The translations under genes were made by a program, and so were the position numbers. Below the pieces are notes generated by a model. That model made no database searches and was not told the origin of the DNA. It saw nothing but the letters and a program-made list of their open reading frames with translations. From positions 3,534,001 through 3,598,000 of the forward strand of contig NZ_CP061721.1 in assembly GCF_014764445.1 (NCBI RefSeq): 64,000 bases of DNA, given 5' to 3'. Source of the DNA: Pseudarthrobacter sp. BIM B-2242. GTDB lineage: Bacteria > Actinomycetota > Actinomycetes > Actinomycetales > Micrococcaceae. Below are positions 1 through 8,298 of the stretch, in pieces; position 1 is the stretch's first letter, and every line of letters begins with the position of its first letter.

Positions 1-548
1 TTGATGGCCTTGGCTGCTGCTTCAAGCTCTTCCATGGTCTTGGGCACCTCGAGGCCGGCGGCCTGCAGCAGGTCCTTGCGGTAATAGAGGACTTCGCGCT
101 CGGTGATGATCGGGACGCCAACCACCTTGCCGTCAGCCGTGGTGGCCTTGACGGGGCCCTCCTGGAAGTCCTTCCAGTCCCAGCCCGAATCCGATGAAAC
201 CTTTTCGGTCAGGTCCGCGAGGTAGCCGTTCTTCGCGAATGCCTTGCCCTCCTGGAGCGGGCGGTACATCATCACGTCGATCTCGTCGCTGCCGGCGTTG
301 AGCTTGACGTTGTACTGGTCGGAGAGCTGGTCCTCGCCGAGCTGGGTCAGTTCCACCTTCAGCCCGGTGGAGCTCTCGAACTCGGGGATTGCTGCCTTAA
401 TGCCCTCGGTCCAGACGTGGTTGGCCAGCGTCACCCTGACCGTGCCCGATTCCTTGGCGTCGCTGCTGCCGCTGCCGCCGCAGGCAGTCAGGCCCATGGA
501 AAGTGCCGCAGCGACTGCCGCGTACTTCATTACTGAACGTCGCTTCAT
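1..548 (-). CDS. ABC transporter extracellular solute-binding lipoprotein (family 1), N-terminal part
   Basis: Codes for the N-terminal 182 residues of a periplasm-equivalent solute-binding protein; the rest lies beyond the left edge. The ATG at 546-548 follows AAGGGAG on the minus strand. Residues 2-4 are basic (KRR), a hydrophobic stretch follows, and LTAC at residues 20-23 is a lipobox, so the mature protein should be a lipid-anchored receptor. Phrases such as IDVMMYRPLQEGKAF and GVPIITEREVLYYRKDLL are typical of family 1 sugar-binding proteins of ABC importers. The substrate cannot be read. It is divergent from the GntR-type regulator at 684, which probably controls it; the permease genes should lie outside the window. 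Confidence 0.88.
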   Translation of the reverse strand, partial: MKRRSVMKYAAVAAALSMGLTACGGSGSSDAKESGTVRVTLANHVWTEGIKAAIPEFESSTGLKVELTQLGEDQLSDQYNVKLNAGSDEIDVMMYRPLQEGKAFAKNGYLADLTEKVSSDSGWDWKDFQEGPVKATTADGKVVGVPIITEREVLYYRKDLLQAAGLEVPKTMEELEAAAKAI

Positions 549-646
549 GACGACTCCCTTGTTTTCTGGCTGACGTCGGTGTGCAGCCGGTCACAAATGC
601 ATCTTTACATCTGCTCTGGGGAAGATCATAGGTAAATAAGGCAGAC

Positions 647-683
647 TTAAACAACCCTTTTTGCTACACCGTATGATTTATTC
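647..683 (+). promoter_or_regulatory. Probable leaderless promoter of the GntR-type gene
   Basis: TATGAT at 672-677 is a good -10 hexamer and lies only 6 nt before the ATG at 684, with no Shine-Dalgarno sequence between. This is the layout of a leaderless actinobacterial mRNA. The -35 is weak (TTAAAC at 647-652). The AT-rich stretch 640-683 stands out from the GC-rich surroundings and also lies in the divergent control region of the solute-binding gene. Confidence 0.5.
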
Positions 684-1499
684 ATGAAAACCCCACAGGC
701 GGAGTCCCCGATCGACCGGCATGCCTCGTTGGTCCAGAGCCTGGGACTCGCCATCGCCGAGGGTTCCCTGGCACCGAATTCGGTGGTGCGCCTGGACGAG
801 CTTGAGACGCAGCACAACGTCTCCCGCTCGGTAGTCCGCGAGGCCGCCCGCGTGCTTTCCTCAAAGGGCATGCTGGCATCGCGCCGGCGCTTCGGCACGG
901 TGGTGCAGCCCGAAGCGGCCTGGAATCTGTATGACCCGGAGGTCATCCGCTGGCGGCTCGCCTCATCCCGGCGGCTGGAGCAGCTGCAGGCCCTGAACGA
1001 GCTCCGCGGTGCCATCGAGCCGCAGGCAGCCCGGCTCGCCGCCGAACGCGCCTCCTGGGATGCGGGCAGCGACCTGGTCCACCTTGCGGCGCGGCTGTGG
1101 GCCGCCGGCCAGCGGGGAGACCAGGACGAATTCCTGCGCCTGGACGTCGCGTTCCACGCCGCGGTGCTCAAAGCATCAGGCAACGCCATGTTTGCCCAGC
1201 TTCTCAATCTTGTGGCCGAGGTCCTCACCGGCAGGGCCGAGCACGGCCTGATGCCGCACCTTCCGGATCATGAGGCCCTGCAGCTGCACGTTGACGTGGC
1301 CAGCGCCATTCAGCGCGGCGAGGCTGCCGCGGCGCATGCGGCGATGAGCCGGATCGTCCAGCAGTTCGCCGAAGAGGTAGGCCACATCTGGTCAGAGCAT
1401 CACCCTGACACGGCGGCAAAGGCGCCCAGGCAGCGGGGAGAATCCGACGACGCCCCCCACCGGCCGCCGTCGGACTCCCTTACCCGGCCGACCGGTTAG
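684..1499 (+). CDS. FadR-subfamily GntR transcriptional regulator
   Basis: 271-residue DNA-binding regulator. Residues about 10-75 form a winged helix with the GntR pattern (VRLDELETQHNVSRSVVREA, then SSKGMLASRRRFGTVV). The all-helical FCD ligand domain covers about 95-225 and includes FLRLDVAFHAAVLKASGN, with the His that often binds a metal in this family. The last 45 residues are low-complexity, Pro/Arg/Asp rich. It is divergent from the solute-binding protein gene at 548, so local control of sugar or sugar-acid uptake is the natural inference. Its stop overlaps the stop of the convergent subtilase gene by 3 nt (TTAG at 1496-1499). Confidence 0.9.
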   Translation: MKTPQAESPIDRHASLVQSLGLAIAEGSLAPNSVVRLDELETQHNVSRSVVREAARVLSSKGMLASRRRFGTVVQPEAAWNLYDPEVIRWRLASSRRLEQLQALNELRGAIEPQAARLAAERASWDAGSDLVHLAARLWAAGQRGDQDEFLRLDVAFHAAVLKASGNAMFAQLLNLVAEVLTGRAEHGLMPHLPDHEALQLHVDVASAIQRGEAAAAHAAMSRIVQQFAEEVGHIWSEHHPDTAAKAPRQRGESDDAPHRPPSDSLTRPTG

Positions 1500-3343
1500 A
1501 ACGATCCCGTGGTGAACTGCCACGTGCTGCCGGCCAGGTGATTGCCGGCGAGGTCCCGGATGGCCGCGGCCCCGCCGGTAACGGTGACGGTGTATTTCGT
1601 TTTGGCGGACAGGGCCTGCTGCGGGTCCAGGACCCACTGGTTGGTGGTGCCGTTGCGGACCACGGCGGCCGGAACCACTGCGCCGGTGCCGGCGTTTTTT
1701 ACTACGAAAGTGGAGGTGCCCACGCCCAGGACAGCCTCGTTGAAGGTGACCGTGATGTTGTTGTTGCGGCGGACCAGGATGGCGTTGCTGCCGGGCGTGT
1801 AGCCGGTGACTACCGGCGCCGGGCCGGTGGTGAACGTCCAGCCCGTGGTGGCGAGCGGTGTGCCCGCAGCGTCGCGGATGGCGGTGGCACCACCGGTCAG
1901 CGTTGCCGTGAATTTCCCGTCGGCGGCCAGGCTCGCAGCCGGGTTGAGGGTGGCCGTCCTGGTGGTGGCGTTGTAGCTGACTGTTGCGGGGATGGCGGTT
2001 CCGGCGGCGTTCCGGAGCACAAACGTCCCGGCGCCGACGCCCTGGACCGGGGCGCTGAAGGTGGCGGTCACGTTACTGCCCTGCGGTACTGACGTTGCGC
2101 CTGCTGCCGGCGTTTTGGCAGTCACCGTGGGAGCGGGAGCCGGTGCGGGAGCGGGAGCGGGTGCGGGTGCAACGGGCGCCGCGGCCGAATACAGGAGCCT
2201 GTTGGGCGTGCCGGCCGCGGCACCGCTGATGACCCCGGCGGTGGCGTTCGATGCCAGCGCCGAGGCCACCTGCGCGGGGGTGAGTCCGGGGCTTTGGGAG
2301 AGCAGGACCGCCGCGGCGCCGGCAACATGCGGCGTGGCCATCGAGGTGCCGGACATGGATGCGGTGGCCGTGGTGGAGGTGTACGCCGCGGACACGATCC
2401 CTACGCCGGGTGCGTAGAGGTCCACGCAGGAGCCGAAGTTGGAGAAGGACGCCTGGCGGTCGGCGGAATCGCTCGCTGCCACGGTGACCGCTGCGGGAAG
2501 CCGTGCGGGCGAACTGCCGCAGGCCTCTGCGGCGGAGTTGCCGGCGGCAACCAGGGCAGTGACGCCGTCGTTGATTACCGCCTGGAGAGCGGCATCCACC
2601 GCCGGGCTGGCCGGTCCGCCCACACTCAGGTTGGCCACGGCCGGGGTCCCGGCGGCGTGGTGGGCCACGATCCAGTCCAGGCCGGCCACCACGTCCGAGT
2701 TGTAGCCGGAGCCGGTGCAGTCGAGGACGCGCACGGGAACGATCGTTGCGCCCTTGGCCACGCCGTACGTGGACCCGGCCACTGTTCCTGCCACATGCGT
2801 GCCGTGGCCGTTGCAGTCCCCCGAGCCCCTGCCGTCCGCCACGGCACTCCACCCCGCGGTGATGCGGCCGGAAAACTGGGCATGGGAGGCCAGCACGCCG
2901 GTGTCCACCACGTACGCACTGACCCCCGCGCCTGCTGCCGTCCAGCTATAGGAACCGGACAGCGGCAGGGCCCGCTGGTCCGAGCGGTCCAGCCCCCACG
3001 GTGCGGGCTGCTGCGATTCGGAAACCGCGACGGGCGCGTCCACTTCCACGGAGGCGACATCCGCCGCCCGGGACAGCGCCGCCGCCTGCGCCGCTGTTGC
3101 GGTCACCGCGGCGCCGCGGACTGCGTGCGAAAAGGAGCGTCCGACGGCGATGCCCTGGGACGTGAGCCGGCCCACCGCCGCGGGGACATCGGTGCCGGGG
3201 GCGTAGCGGACCAGATAGCGGGCGGCCGCCTCGTTGGTGTCTCCTTTCCTGTCCGCCGCGGCTGCCGGCAGCGCGGGAACCGCAAGGACCGCGGCGATGA
3301 TCAGCGTCGAGGCGGCGGGCAGCACAAAACGGAGGGTGCGCAT
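1496..3343 (-). CDS. Secreted subtilisin-like serine protease (S8) with two C-terminal Ig-like repeats
   Basis: 615 residues. A Sec signal peptide covers about 1-30 (hydrophobic core, AAAA before D31). An inhibitor-I9-like propeptide follows (about 42-105), then an S8 catalytic domain with Asp147 (VVDTGV), His180 (NGHGTHVAGT) and Ser334 (GTSMATPHVAG), and Asn269 as the oxyanion residue (AAGNS). An Ala-Pro linker (about 389-405) leads to two Big_5/SbsA-type Ig-like modules of about 100 residues, each ending WxFTTG. Known S8 family members of this layout are exported, self-processed proteases. The Ig repeats may tether it to the cell surface or substrate (inference). The ATG is preceded by AGGAAC. 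It stands alone with convergent gntR downstream. Confidence 0.93.
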   Translation of the reverse strand: MRTLRFVLPAASTLIIAAVLAVPALPAAAADRKGDTNEAAARYLVRYAPGTDVPAAVGRLTSQGIAVGRSFSHAVRGAAVTATAAQAAALSRAADVASVEVDAPVAVSESQQPAPWGLDRSDQRALPLSGSYSWTAAGAGVSAYVVDTGVLASHAQFSGRITAGWSAVADGRGSGDCNGHGTHVAGTVAGSTYGVAKGATIVPVRVLDCTGSGYNSDVVAGLDWIVAHHAAGTPAVANLSVGGPASPAVDAALQAVINDGVTALVAAGNSAAEACGSSPARLPAAVTVAASDSADRQASFSNFGSCVDLYAPGVGIVSAAYTSTTATASMSGTSMATPHVAGAAAVLLSQSPGLTPAQVASALASNATAGVISGAAAGTPNRLLYSAAAPVAPAPAPAPAPAPAPTVTAKTPAAGATSVPQGSNVTATFSAPVQGVGAGTFVLRNAAGTAIPATVSYNATTRTATLNPAASLAADGKFTATLTGGATAIRDAAGTPLATTGWTFTTGPAPVVTGYTPGSNAILVRRNNNITVTFNEAVLGVGTSTFVVKNAGTGAVVPAAVVRNGTTNQWVLDPQQALSAKTKYTVTVTGGAAAIRDLAGNHLAGSTWQFTTGSF

Positions 3344-3505
3344 GGGGAGTTCCTAGCGTGGCGGTGCGGGCTGATGAGGGGCGGAAGGTCCCTGCCCCCA
3401 CATCAGGGTAGGAGCCCACGCCGGGCCATGGCGGGAACTCAGCAGATCCTGCGCCAACCCTTGGCCGGCTGCGGAAAACCGTGGGTTTACCGGGGCTGCG
3501 CCGCT

Positions 3506-4387
3506 TCAGTCCTCCGTGGGCGTGGTGCGGTTCGAGTGGTAGGAACGCCAGGTGTGTTCGGGCTCGAATCCCAGCAGGCGCCGGGCTTTGTCGATGGACA
3601 GCATGGTCTCGTGCTCGCCGAGTTCCTTCGTTACCTTGACGTTGGGGAACACCTCCGCCGCGAGGCCGGCACTGGAACGGGACATCACGGTATCGGCGTT
3701 CGCAATGATGAACGCCTCGAAGCCCGGCCGGCCGTGTTCGAGGGCGCGTGCTACGGCCTGCGCCCCGTCGCGTCCGTCGATGTAGCCCCACAGGTTGAAT
3801 TTTCGCGCCCGGGCGTCTGCGTCGAACTGCGGGAACCGTTCGTAATCGTCCGGGTCCATCACGTTGGAGAACCGCAGGCCGGTGATGCTCAGCTCCGGGT
3901 CCCAGCGGGTGAACTGGATGGCCATCTGCTCCTCGAGGTGCTTGACCAGCGAGTACGTGCTTTCGGGCCGGGCCGCGTATTCCTCGTCCACCGGGATGTA
4001 GGGAGGGTCGGCGTCGAACGGGAGTCCCAGCACCGTCTCGCTGGAGGCGTACACCACCTTTTTGATGCCGGCCCGCCGCACGGCCTGGAAAACGTTGTAG
4101 GTGGAGAGCATGTTGTTTTCGAACGTGGCGGCCTCGGGTGCCATCCCGGGTGCGGGAATGGCACCGAGGTGGACCACGGCGTCGAAGTCCCTGAGCCTGT
4201 CATCGAGGCCAAGCAGGGCATCCATGACCTGCCCGTAGTCCCGCAGGTCCACCCGGGTCATGAGGTGGCTCCGCTCCCCGGAAGAGGCTACTTTATCCAG
4301 GGTGAGGACCTGATGGCCGTCATCGGTGAGCCTGCGGACCACATGGCGCCCGAGTTTTCCGCTCCCGCCGGTGACCGCAATCCTCAT
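3506..4387 (-). CDS. NAD-dependent epimerase/dehydratase family protein (extended SDR)
   Basis: 293 residues. The N-terminal nucleotide-binding motif is TGGSGKLG (residues 6-13) and the catalytic pair of the YxxxK motif is Tyr145 and Lys149 (YSLVK). Thr/Ser donors lie in VVYASSETV at about 112-120. The length and the AIPAPG and NMLSTYNVFQA segments fit sugar-nucleotide epimerases or uronate-dehydrogenase-like enzymes; the substrate cannot be told. Its ATG overlaps the TGA of the adenylate kinase-like gene (ATGA at 4384-4387), so the two are probably translationally coupled, an unusual pairing. Confidence 0.85.
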   Translation of the reverse strand: MRIAVTGGSGKLGRHVVRRLTDDGHQVLTLDKVASSGERSHLMTRVDLRDYGQVMDALLGLDDRLRDFDAVVHLGAIPAPGMAPEAATFENNMLSTYNVFQAVRRAGIKKVVYASSETVLGLPFDADPPYIPVDEEYAARPESTYSLVKHLEEQMAIQFTRWDPELSITGLRFSNVMDPDDYERFPQFDADARARKFNLWGYIDGRDGAQAVARALEHGRPGFEAFIIANADTVMSRSSAGLAAEVFPNVKVTKELGEHETMLSIDKARRLLGFEPEHTWRSYHSNRTTPTED

Positions 4388-4974
4388 GGGGTCACTCCGG
4401 CTGCCAGGAACTTTTCGACGGCGGCGATCGCACGCTTGGTGATCTCCCCCGGGTCACCGCTGCCGTCCACGGAGACCACCATGCCCCGGCCGGCATAGAC
4501 CGCCACCACCTCATGGGTTTCCCGGTGGTAAAGGTCCAGCCTGCGCCGGAAGACCTCCAGGGTGTCGTCCTTACGGCCCTGCTCCTTGGCGCGCCGGAGC
4601 ATCCGCTGTTCCAGTTCGGAATCCTGGGCGCGGAGTTCCACCACGGCGTCGAGGCGGTGGCCCTGCGAAGCCAGCATGTTGTCCAGTTCCATGACCTGGG
4701 GCGCGGTCCGGGGGTACCCGTCCAGCAGAAAGCCCGGCTGGACATCGGCGTCGAGGAGCCGATCCTTGACCAGCGCATTGGTGAGGTGATCCGGCACAAA
4801 AGCACCGTCGTCGAGATACCTTGCGGCTTCCAGCCCCAGCGGTGTTTCCTCGCTGACGTTGGTCCGGAAGATTTCGCCCGTGGAGACGGTGGGGACGCCG
4901 AAGTGCCTGGCGATGTGTTCCGCCTGCGTGCCCTTGCCGGATCCGGGCGGCCCGATGATGAGCAGTCTGGTCAT
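4384..4974 (-). CDS. Adenylate kinase family protein (short, zinc-free LID type)
   Basis: 196 residues from the ATG at 4972-4974, which follows GGAGGG at good spacing. A longer open frame to 5112 has no support and low-complexity codons. The P-loop is GPPGSGKGT (residues 8-16); the NMP-binding helix contains STGEIFR and the catalytic arginine loop is FLLDGYPRT. The LID region is short (KEQGRKDDTLEVFRRRL) without Cys, as in actinobacterial adenylate kinases. It would interconvert ATP, AMP and ADP in the cytoplasm. The housekeeping adk normally sits in the ribosomal-protein cluster beside secY, so this copy coupled to an SDR gene is probably a paralogue (inference). Confidence 0.85.
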   Translation of the reverse strand: MTRLLIIGPPGSGKGTQAEHIARHFGVPTVSTGEIFRTNVSEETPLGLEAARYLDDGAFVPDHLTNALVKDRLLDADVQPGFLLDGYPRTAPQVMELDNMLASQGHRLDAVVELRAQDSELEQRMLRRAKEQGRKDDTLEVFRRRLDLYHRETHEVVAVYAGRGMVVSVDGSGDPGEITKRAIAAVEKFLAAGVTP

Positions 4975-5257
4975 GTCCTGTCCCTCCGCGGCGCCGTCGC
5001 CGGCTGGTTTCGGGTCCACCGCCCGCAGCGGCCAACGTGAGCTACATTCTGCCCACAAGTGGCAACGCAACGCCAGAGGCAGCCCGCCGTGCCACGGCGC
5101 GAAATGTGGCATTTGAAATACTCAGGCCTGTATATACTTCTGGTTACCGGTTTAGCAGCAGGCCGTTGGACAGTTCGTCGATCCAGCGATCGCCGCCACC
5201 CTCATGCCTCACGGGCAGATTGTGCGGGGCATTGCCGGGTCGTTTTGACCTGAGCGA

Positions 5258-6016
5258 ATGGCACTAAGAACCGTGGCCAGCGAGTCAACAGCAAATACAG
5301 CTACATCAATCACTGATCACCTGCACGAAGAACTCCTCAACAGCTCCGACGTTGAGGAGTTCCTTGACGAACTCGCGCGCGTCTCCGCGCGCAACCTCTC
5401 CGGGTCCGGAGACGAGGTTCTCTGCAGCATCACCCTGCTGCGGCAGCGCAAGGCGGCAACCGTCGCCAGCAGCGGCGCAGCTGCCCAATCCATCAGCCAG
5501 ATTGAATGCCAGTCCATTGACAGCCCGGGCATGGCAGCCTCCGTGGACCAGCTGACCGTCCACGTTCCCGATCTGCGGGAAGAGGGCCGCTGGCCTGAGT
5601 ACACCGAAGCGGTGCTGGGTCACGGCATCCTCTCGGTCCTGGCCATCCCCTTCCAGCTGGAAGGCGAAACCAAAGCGACCCTGCTGTTGTATTCACACCG
5701 GAGCGGCCGGTTTGAGGGCCGCATCCTGGAAACCGCCGAGGATTTTGTCCGGCAGACATCCCTCGCCCTGCGGCTGGCGGTGCGGTTCGCGCATTACAGC
5801 GAAACCGCTGCCCACCTGCGTGCCACCCTCAAAACCCGTACCGTCATCGACATGGCTGTGGGGATCATCATGGCCCAGAACCGCTGCAGCCAGCAGGAGG
5901 CCTTCGAGCTCCTCAAGGCCGCCTCAAGTACCCGCAATTCCAAGCTTCGGAACGTCGCTGCCGCCGTGGTGAACGCCCTCGGCCAAGGTCCCGCCGAGAC
6001 CCACTACGACGGGTAG
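5258..6016 (+). CDS. GAF and ANTAR domain-containing transcription antitermination regulator
   Basis: 252 residues. A GAF-like sensory domain spans about 30-170. The C-terminal ANTAR domain (about 182-240) has the family pattern LRATLKTRTVIDMAVGIIMAQ followed by CSQQEAFELLKAASSTRN and the K-L-R end motif. Known ANTAR proteins bind paired RNA hairpins and prevent premature termination. Here the kinase partner is not adjacent. The lone receiver protein at 6700 is 0.7 kb away, so a functional link is only a possibility. The ATG at 5258 has a weak ribosome site (CTGAGCGA). Confidence 0.88.
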   Translation: MALRTVASESTANTATSITDHLHEELLNSSDVEEFLDELARVSARNLSGSGDEVLCSITLLRQRKAATVASSGAAAQSISQIECQSIDSPGMAASVDQLTVHVPDLREEGRWPEYTEAVLGHGILSVLAIPFQLEGETKATLLLYSHRSGRFEGRILETAEDFVRQTSLALRLAVRFAHYSETAAHLRATLKTRTVIDMAVGIIMAQNRCSQQEAFELLKAASSTRNSKLRNVAAAVVNALGQGPAETHYDG

Positions 6017-6102
6017 CGCCGGGGCGGACCGGAGCAGCCCGGCGTCAGGGCGCGTCGCCGACGTCGGGGGGCCGCCCGGTTTTCCGCTGAATTCGACGCC
6101 AG

Positions 6103-6639
6103 CTACACCTGGTCATAGACAAGCTCTGTCCCGCTGACGCGCACACCGGACGTTAGCCGGTGTGGTGCCAGTTTTCCGCCGGGCATCAGGTGCAGGACGC
6201 TAACCCCATCGAGCAGGACGGCATGATCGGAGATCAGCCGCCGATGGCACCGCCACCACACGGTCTCGCTGCACATAATGGCGGTGGACTGTTCTCCAGC
6301 CTGTGCCAGCAGTTCGCTGAGGGCCAGCGAAAACTCCGGGGTCCGCATGTACGCTGCGTAGGCCCTGAAGGAGTCATTGCGCAATGCCACATCCGGCGAA
6401 TCCTGCGGCAGCTTCCGGAACCCGCCCAGCCGCTTCTCCCAGCGGTAGGCCACCCCGGCCGCAGGCAGCCATTCTCCCAACAGGTCCTTGCCAAAATGCG
6501 GGAACTTCCGGCTGCCGGGGGCGATCCGGACATCCACCAGGGATTGGATTCCTGCTGCGGCCAGCATCCCGGCGAACTGCTCCTGGCCGGCCGTTCCGTG
6601 GCCCACTGTCAGTAACGTGTGGTCTGCGGAATGTGTCAT
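6103..6639 (-). CDS. DUF488 family protein
   Basis: 178 residues. Family signatures are TVGHGTAGQEQF near the N-terminus, LVDVRIAPGSRKFPHF, and the conserved cysteine-containing core CSETVWWRCHRRLISD at about 123-138. DUF488 proteins are small cytoplasmic proteins of unknown biochemistry; the Cys/His-rich core suggests metal or thiol chemistry but no reaction is established. The ATG at 6637-6639 follows GGAG. It is convergent with the ANTAR gene and starts back-to-back with the receiver gene at 6700. Confidence 0.88.
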   Translation of the reverse strand: MTHSADHTLLTVGHGTAGQEQFAGMLAAAGIQSLVDVRIAPGSRKFPHFGKDLLGEWLPAAGVAYRWEKRLGGFRKLPQDSPDVALRNDSFRAYAAYMRTPEFSLALSELLAQAGEQSTAIMCSETVWWRCHRRLISDHAVLLDGVSVLHLMPGGKLAPHRLTSGVRVSGTELVYDQV

Positions 6640-6699
6640 GGTAGCGATTCTCCATCACCCCAGCCCGTACACTGGTCTCAAGCTGGCTCTGGGGGCTTT

Positions 6700-7134
6700 A
6701 TGGAAACTCAACGCGTCTGCCTCGTCATCGAGGACAACTACGATATCCGCGGGCTGATCACCGTGGTACTCACCCGCGCGGGCTTTGACGTGCGCGCCGT
6801 TGCGAGCGGCGCCGAGGGCATCGCCGCGGCAGCGGACCCCTCCGTGGCACTCATCACCCTGGATCTTGGCCTGCCGGACATGGACGGCCATGTGGTTGCC
6901 CGGGCCATCCGCGCCCTCAGCGATGCTCCGCTGCTGTTCCTCACCGCCCGGTCCGAAGAGGATGACTACCTGGCCGGAATGGCGTCCGGGGCTGCCGCTT
7001 ACCTGACCAAACCGTTCCACCCCAAGGAATTGCGGGAACTGGCACTGCGGCTCTGCCCGGCAACCGCGCCGGCGCCTGCGCCGTCAAGCGCGCCAGCACC
7101 CGGCAGCCAGGACTCTCCCGCCCAGTCCCGGTAG
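6700..7134 (+). CDS. Single-domain response regulator (CheY-like receiver)
   Basis: 144 residues. The receiver domain occupies about 5-117 with the acidic pair Glu11-Asp12, phospho-acceptor Asp55 (LITLDLGLPDMDG), Thr82 and Lys104 (TKPF). There is no output domain: the tail after about 118 is a Pro/Ala/Ser-rich extension (PAPAPSSAPAPG). I chose the ATG at 6700 rather than upstream in-frame starts because the receiver fold begins directly there (METQRVCLVIEDN). No histidine kinase is adjacent, so the partner is unknown. Confidence 0.88.
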   Translation: METQRVCLVIEDNYDIRGLITVVLTRAGFDVRAVASGAEGIAAAADPSVALITLDLGLPDMDGHVVARAIRALSDAPLLFLTARSEEDDYLAGMASGAAAYLTKPFHPKELRELALRLCPATAPAPAPSSAPAPGSQDSPAQSR

Positions 7135-7295
7135 CCCGCGGACCCGGTAGCCGGCGAGCGCGGTAGCCGCAAGCTCGGCCTCAAGGCGGCGCTGTATCAC
7201 GGCGGCCACTACGTCTTTCCGCTCTTACGCGCTTTCACAGGCTGGGCACATCTCCGGCAAATCCCTGCGCTAGCTTGGCTGCCTAGAACTGAGGA

Positions 7296-8288
7296 ATGAC
7301 TCCTCTCAAGAACACTAAACGCCAAGGCAGCCGCATACGGCGCGCCGTCGTCGCGGGGGCAGTTGCCCTCACGCTGTCCGCGGGAGGCGCCACGGCCTGG
7401 GCGCTGGACCGCTTCGTGGTCCAGCACGTGGAAATCTCCGACGTCTCCGCATATGAGGCCAGCCAACTGGGCACCAGCCAATCCGGTTCGGGCCAGGGCA
7501 CGACGGCGGGCACAGCAGCCGGGTCGGCCACCGCGGTCACCACCGACACTTCCTATTCTTCCGACAGCTCCGAGATCAATATCTCCACGGTGACCACCGG
7601 CAGCGGTGACAGCACCGTCACCTACTACGTTGCCGACGTCGTTCTTGACGATGCCACCGCGCTTCAGTCCGCCTTCGCCGAGAACAGTTTCGGCGAGAAC
7701 ATCACCGAAACCACGTCGGCAATCGCGGAGGCCAACAACGCGGTCTTCGCGATCAACGGCGACTACTACGGGTTCCGCGACACCGGCATTGTGATCCGCA
7801 ACGGCGTGGTGTTCCGCGACGAGGGTGCTCGCCAGGGCCTCGCCTTCTACCGCGACGGCACCGTCAAGGTCTACGACGAAACCGCCACCACCGCCGAGCA
7901 GCTTGTGGCGGACGGCGTCTGGAACACACTCTCCTTCGGACCGTCCCTGCTGGACAACGGCGAGGTGGCCGAGGGCATCGAGGACGTGGAAGTGGACACC
8001 AATTTCGGCAACCACTCGATCCAGGGCGAACAGCCGCGCACCGCCGTCGGGATTATCGACGCCAACCACCTGGTGTTTGTGGTGGTGGACGGCCGCAGCC
8101 CCGGCTACAGCGCCGGCGTCACCCTGACGGGGCTGGCGGAAATCATGCAGGGCCTCGGAGCCACCACGGCGTACAACCTCGACGGCGGCGGCTCGTCCAC
8201 CATGTACTTCAACGGTTCCCTGGTGAACAACCCGCTGGGCGCGAACAAGGAACGCGGCACCTCAGACATCCTGTACATCGCGGGATAG
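7296..8288 (+). CDS. Phosphodiester glycosidase family protein (NAGPA-type domain), secreted or membrane-anchored
   Basis: 330 residues. Residues 13-38 form one hydrophobic segment after a basic N-terminus (KRQGSRIRRA), then a Ser/Thr/Gly-rich linker (about 55-100). The phosphodiester glycosidase domain (about 108-330) contains AINGDYYGFRDTGIVIRNG, the RTAVGIIDANHLVFVVVDGR strand and the signature YNLDGGGSSTMY. Family members remove GlcNAc from phosphodiesters or act on exopolysaccharides. The glycosyltransferase at 8299 starts 10 nt downstream, so a cell-wall or exopolymer role is likely. The ATG follows GAGGA too closely for a normal ribosome site. Confidence 0.88.
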   Translation: MTPLKNTKRQGSRIRRAVVAGAVALTLSAGGATAWALDRFVVQHVEISDVSAYEASQLGTSQSGSGQGTTAGTAAGSATAVTTDTSYSSDSSEINISTVTTGSGDSTVTYYVADVVLDDATALQSAFAENSFGENITETTSAIAEANNAVFAINGDYYGFRDTGIVIRNGVVFRDEGARQGLAFYRDGTVKVYDETATTAEQLVADGVWNTLSFGPSLLDNGEVAEGIEDVEVDTNFGNHSIQGEQPRTAVGIIDANHLVFVVVDGRSPGYSAGVTLTGLAEIMQGLGATTAYNLDGGGSSTMYFNGSLVNNPLGANKERGTSDILYIAG

Positions 8289-8298
8289 GCGGGTAGCG

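Noticed and set aside
3520..3550. tRNA T-loop-like string GGTTCGAGT
   Set aside because: It lies inside the epimerase coding sequence and no acceptor stem or anticodon arm fits.
2294..4498. Very long plus-strand open frame (over 700 codons) opposite the subtilase and epimerase genes
   Set aside because: It is antisense to two clear genes, rich in Gly/Arg/His, has no family motif and follows the third-position GC of the opposite strand.
5113..5138. Candidate promoter TTGAAA / TATACT before the ANTAR gene
   Set aside because: The spacer is only 14 bp, too short for a normal promoter, and no better pair was found.
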